From Glaciimonas sp. PCH181 (GTDB lineage: Bacteria > Pseudomonadota > Gammaproteobacteria > Burkholderiales > Burkholderiaceae_D): 64,000 bases of DNA. The position numbers and the translations under genes are program-made. The DNA is taken from the NCBI RefSeq assembly GCF_003056055.1, contig NZ_PYFP01000001.1, positions 1,798,001 through 1,862,000 of the forward strand, written 5' to 3'. Under the pieces are notes generated by a model. That model had not been told where the DNA came from and ran no database searches. It saw nothing but the letters and a program-made list of their open reading frames with translations. The stretch's first letter is position 1. Each line of letters begins with the position of its first letter. Below, piece by piece: positions 57,773-64,000 of this stretch.

Positions 57773-57968
57773 AGGAGGTCGCCTCTGGGACGGTGGCAGG
57801 TATTCGTATACCATTCATCGGGCAAATCGGAAATGAGCAGAGCAGACAAATTATTCCTATGACCGTGATGGGCAAAGAGTGTAGCAGCAAGGAATCCGGC
57901 CGGTGTAGCGGGAAAACTCTAGGAATTCAAGCGATAATAACGTTCCAGAATCAGCTTCTAATTTCAAT

Positions 57969-58601
57969 ATGCGCGACATAATTAATGGTTTTCTCCGCTT
58001 TCAGCAGGACGTCTTTCCAGCACGCAAAGCGCTATTCAAGACTCTAGCGACTGGTCAAACGCCTAAAGCGTTATTCATTTCTTGCTCTGACAGCCGAATG
58101 GTGCCGGAGCTTGTCACACAGAGAGAGCCTGGAGAGCTGTTCGTGATTCGCAATGCTGGCAACATCGTGCCATCGTTCGGCCCTGAACCAGGCGGTGTCA
58201 GCGCAACGGTTGAATATGCAGTGGTCCAACTGAAAGTAACGGATATTGTCATCTGTGGTCACTCCGATTGCGGCGCTATGACGGCAATCGCCACATGCGC
58301 ATGCCTGGACCACATGCCAGCGGTCAAACACTGGCTGCATTATGCCGATGCCGCCCGGATGATTAATGAGTCTAAGAACCATACGAACGAGAATGACCGC
58401 ATAAACGGCATGGTTCGCGAGAACGTTATTGCACAGTTGAACAATATCCGCACACATCCGTCGGTAGCCTTGGCTCTCGCTCAAGGTGGATTGACACTTC
58501 ACGGCTGGGTCTACGATATCGAGAGTGGCTCGATAGACGCGCTTGACGCCACCACGAACAAATTCGTATCCCTCGCTCAGCATCCCACAACCAAACTCTG
58601 A
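57969..58601 (+). CDS. Beta-class carbonic anhydrase
   Basis: The 210-residue zinc enzyme interconverts CO2 and bicarbonate. Ligands Cys39, Asp41, Arg43 (SCSDSRM), His98 and Cys101 (GHSDCGAM) are intact. C-terminal [15 protein letters not shown] is typical of CynT/Can-type proteins. Complete and probably functional, in contrast to its surroundings. The ATG overlaps the tail of the IstA read-through frame; the promoter may be partly inside or next to the IS21 remnant (58 bases of spacer hold no other candidate). A terminator follows 7 bases after the stop. Confidence 0.93.
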   Translation: MRDIINGFLRFQQDVFPARKALFKTLATGQTPKALFISCSDSRMVPELVTQREPGELFVIRNAGNIVPSFGPEPGGVSATVEYAVVQLKVTDIVICGHSDCGAMTAIATCACLDHMPAVKHWLHYADAARMINESKNHTNENDRINGMVRENVIAQLNNIRTHPSVALALAQGGLTLHGWVYDIESGSIDALDATTNKFVSLAQHPTTKL

Positions 58602-58608
58602 ACTCGCG

Positions 58609-58633
58609 CAAAATGAGCCGCGTGCTCATTTTG
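58609..58633 (+). terminator. Terminator of carbonic anhydrase gene
   Basis: CAAAATGAGC (58609-58618), loop CGCGT, GCTCATTTTG (58624-58633): a perfect 10-bp stem with a T-rich descending arm and TGTT after it, 7 bases past the stop. Confidence 0.65.
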
Positions 58634-59151
58634 TGTTGATCAGTGCCTGGTTCTCGCGAAACCACCAGATGCATGGTGTTTGGAGTCGCCAGTCTGGCCG
58701 CTCGAAAATGCGCGTACCGTAACAACTTAAAGATGCCTCCGTCACGGCGGGATTATGTAGCAGTCAACATCAAGCACAGCGTTATTAGGCTGCTGGACGC
58801 GGGACACCGAAGTTAGCCAGTGTCGGGAAAGCTGTTTCCGCGCCAGGTAGACAACCGACCGGTTAATCATGCACCGGGCAAATCCAGCCGCATGACTTGC
58901 AACATTCTTGGCATGGAAATTGACTAAAGCAGGTAGAATTCGAGCCGGCCAAGCGGCGCGCCTTCTCAATGCAACCGAGCAAAGAGGCATTGCCATATGT
59001 CACATTCGACATGCATCGTACCGGTGCAGGTTTCGCATGGAACTATTCGCTACCGTCCTGCACACGTATCGTATCCCCGAGCAGTCGTCCTGGATGGCGG
59101 ATGTCGCGCCTTAGTTAATCCTACGTGAAGCTTATTCATTCGGAAAACCAC
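58634..59151. other. 518-bp gap, no gene seen
   Basis: Frames on both strands (58742-58996 minus; 58908-59114 plus) have no ribosome site or family match. The plus-strand piece near 58925-59050 resembles coding sequence in composition but I cannot name it. Probably decayed sequence. Confidence 0.35.
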
Positions 59152-59618
59152 TTATTGCAATGCATTCCTCACCAGTACCTCTAGCCGGGAAGCGAGCGTG
59201 GCCTGCGCCTTTTCGCTAGCCCATGCCACATGGGGCGTGCATAGCAGATTGGGTATGTCGTGGGCCAAAAGTGGATGATCAGGAGAAGGAGGCTCCATTT
59301 CCAGTACATCGATTGCGGCTCCTGAAATCGTTCCGGCTCGAAGGGCTTCAGCCAGAGCGACCGGGTCCACCAGGGCGCCACGGCCAGTGTTGATTAGGAC
59401 CGCCGTCGCTTTCATCGCTTCCAAAGCTTTGCTGTCAATCATATTTCTGGACGTTGGAGTAAGCGGAACGTGGAGAGTGAGCGCGTCGGCACGCGCCAGT
59501 AACTCTGACAGAGGCAGTTCATCGTCACGACAAGCCTGACCTAGGTTCTGCGTAAAAATCACCTTCATCCCGATCCCTCGCGCCAGGCACGCCGATGCCT
59601 CGCCAATTCGGCCCCGAG
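59152..59618 (-). pseudogene. 2-hydroxyacid dehydrogenase, C-terminal fragment
   Basis: From [20 protein letters not shown] onward the frame follows the NAD-binding half of D-isomer 2-hydroxyacid dehydrogenases: LINTGRGALVDPVALAEAL (catalytic Arg), IDVLEMEPPSPDHPLL (Glu) and NLLCTPHVAWAS (His). The N-terminal catalytic domain and the first Gly of the Rossmann motif are missing. Upstream sequence switches abruptly to a dctA fragment at about 59618. A frame open to 59775 is only read-through. Full family length is about 315; about 155 residues remain. Confidence 0.85.
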
Positions 59619-60172
59619 CGTCGCTGCCAGCACAATAAACGCCCCGCCGCTTACGCTTGCAGCGCCCTTCGAGGTCAGAAGTAATATGACCAGTAATGTA
59701 ATTTGCTGCCCGAGCGAGAGATATGTATCTGTGGCCTGCGCAATGAAGATGGCGAGAACTGTCATGTTGATACAACTGCCATCCAGATTAAACGAGTATC
59801 CAGCGGGGATAACCAGTCCAACTACTGACTTGTTGCACCCGAGTCGTTCAAGCTTGGCCATCAAGCGCGGCAATGCCGATTCCGAAGAGGATGTACCAAG
59901 AACGATTACCAATACTTCACGTATATATCGGAGAAACCGCATAAGACTAAATCCAGCGAGTCTGCAGACGATACCAAGGACGACGAAGACGAAGAAAAAC
60001 GCGGTTAGATAGTAAGTGTCAAGGAGCTGTCCGTAGGATGCCAAGGAAGCCACACCATATTTTCCGATAGTGAAGGCAATCGCGCCGAACGCGCCTATGG
60101 GCGACAGGTACATCACCATGCGCACCATGTTAAAGACGTGCTTGAGACGCTCCCGAACGTGCGTGCAATTGC
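59619..60172 (-). pseudogene. dctA: C4-dicarboxylate transporter DctA, internal fragment
   Basis: Translation gives [60 protein letters not shown] and ends at FIVLAATL. These are helices 5-8 and the substrate/sodium-site loops of DctA-type glutamate/aspartate family symporters. Both ends are lost: the front half is cut near 60172 (RLKHVFN is still DctA-like) and the C-terminal part is replaced by the hydroxyacid dehydrogenase fragment. About 180 of 430-450 residues remain. The product cannot transport. Confidence 0.88.
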
Positions 60173-60762
60173 GAGACGTGATGAGGCTAAATGGTTGGCT
60201 GGCATTAGGCTAATCGGCCTGACAGACGTGGCCAGCCCACTCACGGGCGCCAACGGCACCAGTCAAATTTTCGGCGCTCAGAAAGGCTTGAAAGACTTGG
60301 ACGCGGCCGACCGTCTTGTCTCAAATCTTGCCAAGCAGCTTTTGCCATTGATGAGTGGGGACTATTCGTCGGTCGAGGGCGCCGGTGCCGCTGGCGGTCT
60401 CGGATTCGCTGTTCGCGTACTTGGAGGCTTGCTACAGCCAGGAGCCGACTTCATTCTCGACGCGTTGCAGTTGAACCATTCTGCGATGAATTTCGATTGG
60501 GTCATCCCTGGCGAAGGTCGCTCGGACGGGCAAACGCTGTTAGGAAAGGGCCCTGCGCTAATAGCTAGTCTGGCGAAGCGACAAGGCATTCCAGTTACAT
60601 TGCTATCTGGTGCGGTCGACCACAGTGCGGCTCTCTCGCGGCTATTCGACGGGTGTTTTTCTATCCAATCAGCCCCGGTAACTCTGGAACACGCCGTGCG
60701 AAATGCCGGCGCGCTCCTTGAAGTAGCTGCTTGCAACCTCGCTACGCTGTTCGCAAAGGCAT
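60172..60762 (+). pseudogene. Glycerate kinase, C-terminal fragment
   Basis: The frame (open 60138-60869) matches the C-terminal half of GarK/GlxK-type glycerate kinases: LTDVASPLTGANGTSQIFGA, GAGAAGGLGFAVRVLGG and VIPGEGRSDGQTLLGKGPAL, followed by GIPVTLLSGAVD. About 190 of 375-390 residues remain; the N-terminal half and the last tail are lost. It meets the dctA fragment head to head at about 60172. After AACNLATLFA the read-through tail is unrelated. Related to D-glycerate use, like the neighbouring hydroxyacid dehydrogenase. Confidence 0.85.
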
Positions 60763-61476
60763 CACAGATTAGGTGCGAGCGTGGCGAAGACCGGATGGCC
60801 AAGCATGTTGATGAAGGCGATTGCGATCGGGTACCCCCATCGAATTTGACAGATCACACTGTCGTATGACTTTCAGGCGTCGCATCGCGTTACCGAGCTT
60901 AACTTGGACCCTGATGACCTCGCACGGGTCATTGAAAGCGGCAGGCAGATGAGCGCAAAGTTTCAGTGAGCGGCACGAAAGTTGACTGATTTGGCGGAAT
61001 CCGTAGAATTTCACGGCTATACCGCTGACCGAGTTAACCTGCCGTCACTCTTTACAGCCAATAACCAGCCATTTCGCGGTGTTCTTCCGCCCGAATATTT
61101 GTCTAAAATGTTTTGCAACATCTCAAGGACATGTAAGAATTTTGACACAAAAAAGCCCGCTGGTAAAAACGGGCTAAATCCAATTCCCCGAGGGGAATGG
61201 CGGAGACGAACAAACTATGCTCCATTGCCGCATTTATTGCTACTTTTTATTTAGCGCAAGAGATATTCTGGCCGCCTATGGGCTTTCATCAGTGACGAAC
61301 CTCGGTGGGCAATGAGTACTGGCGAAGCCGCTGTAAGCATCGGAAAGCTGGCGTAGAGTCGATTTCGGACGGATGATGGTGTGCGGTTTCCTCGTTGTCG
61401 GCTGCATGCTGTGCGACGGGAGCCCGACGGGAAACAAACGGCAGCCGGGTTGCCAACCTAACGCGAGGAGTCCAGC
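60763..61476. other. 714-bp gap with remnants and an orphan terminator
   Basis: A plus-strand stretch at about 60846-60969 translates to ASHRVTELNLDPDDLARVIE then SGRQMSAKFQ and a stop, which looks like the C-terminus of a lost gene that I cannot name. A minus-strand hairpin with a T-run lies at 61149-61175. No intact gene. Confidence 0.35.
61149..61175 (-). terminator. Orphan Rho-independent terminator
   Basis: On the minus strand AGCCCG (61175-61170), a 10-base loop, CGGGCT (61159-61154), then a T-run (61154-61149). No minus-strand gene lies immediately upstream (61176-61477), so it may belong to a deleted gene. Confidence 0.55.
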
Positions 61477-61655
61477 ATGTGGAGTCTGCTCTTGTTGCCA
61501 TTCATCGGCTTGTTGTGGGTGCCCTTCTATAACCACGAACTACCTTCCCTATTCGGCTTTCCTTTCTTTTACTGGTACCAGCTGGTCTGGGTGCCAATCA
61601 CTTCCCTGCTGATCTGGATCGTATATCGCCACGGCGTGCGTAAGGGAGACGAATA

Positions 61656-61656
<1 letters not shown>
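61477..61656 (+). CDS. DUF3311 small membrane protein
   Basis: Read by hand from the ATG at 61477 (GAGGAG nine bases before), giving 59 residues: MWSLLLLPFIGLLWVPFYN, then LFGFPFFYWYQLVWVPITSL and LIWIVYRHGVRKGDE. This is a typical DUF3311 protein: two membrane helices and the GFPFFYWYQ motif. DUF3311 genes pair with sodium:solute symporter genes, as here, where the symporter ATG overlaps its stop (TAATG). Probably an accessory subunit. With its partner broken, it may be non-functional. Confidence 0.85.
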
Positions 61657-62444
<788 letters not shown>

Positions 62445-62623
62445 TCAGCTTGGATAGCTTAATAACCGTTTTCACATCCACCGGCGTTGCCTCCCCCTCC
62501 TCAGATCACCTCTTTCAATTATTCCGGGATAGCCGGATTCTCCAATGTCGAGATATCCTGCGTGGAATTAACGAAGTGACGCCAGCACGGTGGAGGGCAA
62601 TCATGCTTGATATCACGACTGAA

Positions 62624-62778
62624 CTCAAGAAAGCGACATTGGCATTGATCTACAGGCGGACAAACAATCTACGTGCCGTCCAACTTTTGCTTGGCCACAC
62701 GAAACTGGAAAGCACAGTTCGCTATCGGGTATTGAAGTAGATGGCACTCTGGAAATTTCCGAACAGACTGAGATCTAG
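62624..62778 (+). pseudogene. Tyrosine recombinase/integrase C-terminal fragment, frameshifted
   Basis: LIYRRTNNLRAVQLLLGHTK then LESTVRY is the box II region of tyrosine recombinases, with the catalytic His in LLGHTK and Tyr in VRY. After TAT the frame lacks one base (TATCGGGT instead of TATCTGGGT-like), which ends the ORF at 62740. In the next frame GIEVDGTLEISEQTEI and a stop at 62776-62778 restore the known C-terminus. The N-terminal part with box I is missing. Confidence 0.82.
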
Positions 62779-62950
62779 AAAGCGCTGTCTATGTCGGCCA
62801 TACGGACGTCGTTTCGCGCGAAGCCATATGGCCGCTTTCTGCCATAATGCTGAACGCGTACAACCAGCCAGTTCCTGCCGTGCGCGAAAGGCAGCTTCGA
62901 GGAAATCCTCATGCTAATATCCGCGCTTGATCACCCCAGTGAACCACACC

Positions 62951-63877
62951 ATGGAATTAAGACAACTCCGCTATTTCATACGGGTCGTTGAGTTGGGAAG
63001 TATGGGCCGAGCTGCGGTGGACTTGGGCGTGGTCACTTCTGCGCTTAGTCAGCAAATCAGTCGACTCGAGGGTGAACTCTCTACCCGTCTGTTGCGGCGT
63101 ACAACGACCGGCGTTGTCCCCACCGACGCCGGTTTGGCATTTTGGCACCAGGCGCAACTAGCGCTGCGGCATGTCGATGAGGCAGCGCGTGCTGCGCAGC
63201 ACGCACGCATGTCCGGGCATGTCAGTGTCGGTTTTGCGCCATCGACGGCATCGGTTCTGGCGCTGGCCTTCATGAGCGGCTTGCGTGCCCGCTACCCCGA
63301 CATCCGTTTGCATCTTGTCGAAAGCCTGTCGGGCAACTTGGCGGCCATGCTCAATGCGCGACAACTCGATCTCGCCATCCTGTTCGAGACAGACGCGGCC
63401 AAGCGCCTGAGCGCGACGCCTCTTCTGGACGAACGCCTCTTTTTGATCGGCTCCCACCAGCTCATTGGCATGCCCAAAGGCAAACAGATCCACCTCAAGG
63501 ATATCGGCGCGTTGCCGCTGGTCATGCCGAGTGGAACCCACGGGCTGCGAGCGGTCGTGGCGACGGCATTCACGCAGGCCAAGTGCGACCCAAACATCGT
63601 CGCCGAGATTGACGGCCTGGCCATCCTCATGGATGTTGTTCGGGCAGGACTAGCGGCGACGATTCAGCCCGGTGCGGCCGCCTCACGTCTCCCCGGATCC
63701 GAGGTTCGGCTTATACAGGTGGCGGATAAGGGTGTTCGCCGGCGCAATCTGTTGGCCAGCCTGCCGGAGGATGAACTATCCCCCGCGGCACTGGCCACGC
63801 GGATTGTGCTGAAGGACGTCGTGCGAGAATTATTGTCTGAATCCCATTGGATAGGTGCAAGTCTTCACGAATCATGA
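62951..63877 (+). CDS. tcuR: LysR-family regulator of tricarballylate utilisation
   Basis: The 308-residue protein has an N-terminal winged HTH (MELRQLRYFIRVVELGSMGR, then AVDLGVVTSALSQQISRLEG) and an effector-binding domain (about 88-295). TcuR-type identity is suggested by sequence and by the tcuA start directly downstream. The ATG at 62951 is preferred; a TTG at 62927 would add eight residues. In Salmonella TcuR activates tcuABC with tricarballylate. The gene and neighbours are intact and share the direction of tcuA, 77 bases apart. Confidence 0.85.
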   Translation: MELRQLRYFIRVVELGSMGRAAVDLGVVTSALSQQISRLEGELSTRLLRRTTTGVVPTDAGLAFWHQAQLALRHVDEAARAAQHARMSGHVSVGFAPSTASVLALAFMSGLRARYPDIRLHLVESLSGNLAAMLNARQLDLAILFETDAAKRLSATPLLDERLFLIGSHQLIGMPKGKQIHLKDIGALPLVMPSGTHGLRAVVATAFTQAKCDPNIVAEIDGLAILMDVVRAGLAATIQPGAAASRLPGSEVRLIQVADKGVRRRNLLASLPEDELSPAALATRIVLKDVVRELLSESHWIGASLHES

Positions 63878-63954
63878 ACGCGGCTTGCCTGGCTGACGAC
63901 TACCGGAGTTGATGCAGTCCATCTAGAATTGCCCACATAAAAAGGAGGCGAACG

Positions 63955-64000
63955 ATGGTAGACGTACTGGTTATTGGTGGCGGCAATGCGGCACTGTGTG
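63955..64000 (+). CDS. tcuA: FAD-dependent tricarballylate dehydrogenase, start only
   Basis: Cut by the window end. AAGGAGG precedes the ATG at 63955, and the fifteen visible codons read MVDVLVIGGGNAALC, an FAD-binding Rossmann motif with the alanine-rich GGGNAALC typical of TcuA/fumarate-reductase-type flavoproteins. TcuA oxidises tricarballylate to cis-aconitate with TcuB as the electron partner. The gene position right after tcuR supports the call. Confidence 0.8.
   Translation, partial: MVDVLVIGGGNAALC

Noticed and set aside
58742..59114. Frames on both strands after the carbonic anhydrase gene
   Set aside because: No family match or ribosome site; probably decayed DNA.

Overview
The window looks like a chromosomal segment of a betaproteobacterium of the order Burkholderiales, most probably Oxalobacteraceae (Collimonas/Glaciimonas/Herbaspirillum-like). 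This is inferred from the protein families (Burkholderiales-type porin, CbbR-like LysR, narX/narL-type pair, dgcAB, tcuR/tcuA), not from a marker gene. No rRNA, tRNA or CRISPR array was seen. Base composition is mixed: about half G+C over the first 43 kb, clearly richer around 44.6-46.7 kb, and a patchwork after 57 kb.

Layout. 0.4-10.9 kb, minus strand: a dimethylglycine catabolic block (dgcA, dgcB, an LRV-repeat protein, etfB, etfA) joined to one-carbon folate genes (folD, purU, a folB-family gene). DgcA/DgcB/ETF would demethylate N-methylglycines, and FolD and PurU would carry the released C1 units to formate. A 41-nt leader motif occurs upstream of both purU and dgcA. 11.3-13.6 kb: a CbbR-like LysR gene divergent from gap. 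13.7-17.7 kb: a PAS-only membrane protein divergent from a NarX-type kinase and NarL-type regulator. 17.8-21.1 kb: six minus-strand genes for an APC-family permease and five unrecognised proteins, including a 46-residue one. 22.1-30.3 kb: iron uptake. A Fiu-like TonB receptor and a PiuC-type dioxygenase face a five-gene reductase operon (PepSY, DUF2271, DUF4198, ApbE, flavoprotein), with Fur-like sites at both outer ends.

30.7-43.5 kb, minus strand: a sugar-acid-like catabolic island with three dehydratase families (IlvD/Edd, enolase superfamily, UxaA/GarD), a DapA-family aldolase/dehydratase, three dehydrogenases, a carboxymuconolactone-decarboxylase-like protein, a GntR regulator and a NitT/TauT-type ABC transporter. 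Three AT-rich near-palindromes lie upstream of three of its transcription units. 44.1-44.6 kb: an internally deleted IS6-family element marks the edge of a different region, followed by a G+C-rich M20 peptidase/TRIC-like pair and a double-CDGSH protein.

47.8-56.9 kb, minus strand: a tripartite drug-efflux operon (DHA2 MFS, HlyD adaptor, NodT-type outer-membrane factor), a gluconate-2-dehydrogenase-type complex (gamma subunit, GMC flavoprotein, triheme cytochrome) and a porin. 57.3-62.8 kb is a gene graveyard: an internally deleted IS21-type element, an intact beta-carbonic anhydrase, abutting fragments of a 2-hydroxyacid dehydrogenase, dctA and a glycerate kinase, a DUF3311 gene leading into a sodium:solute symporter broken by a nonsense codon and joined to a sigma-54-activator fragment, and a frameshifted tyrosine-recombinase tail. 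The window ends with tcuR and the first codons of tcuA (tricarballylate utilisation).
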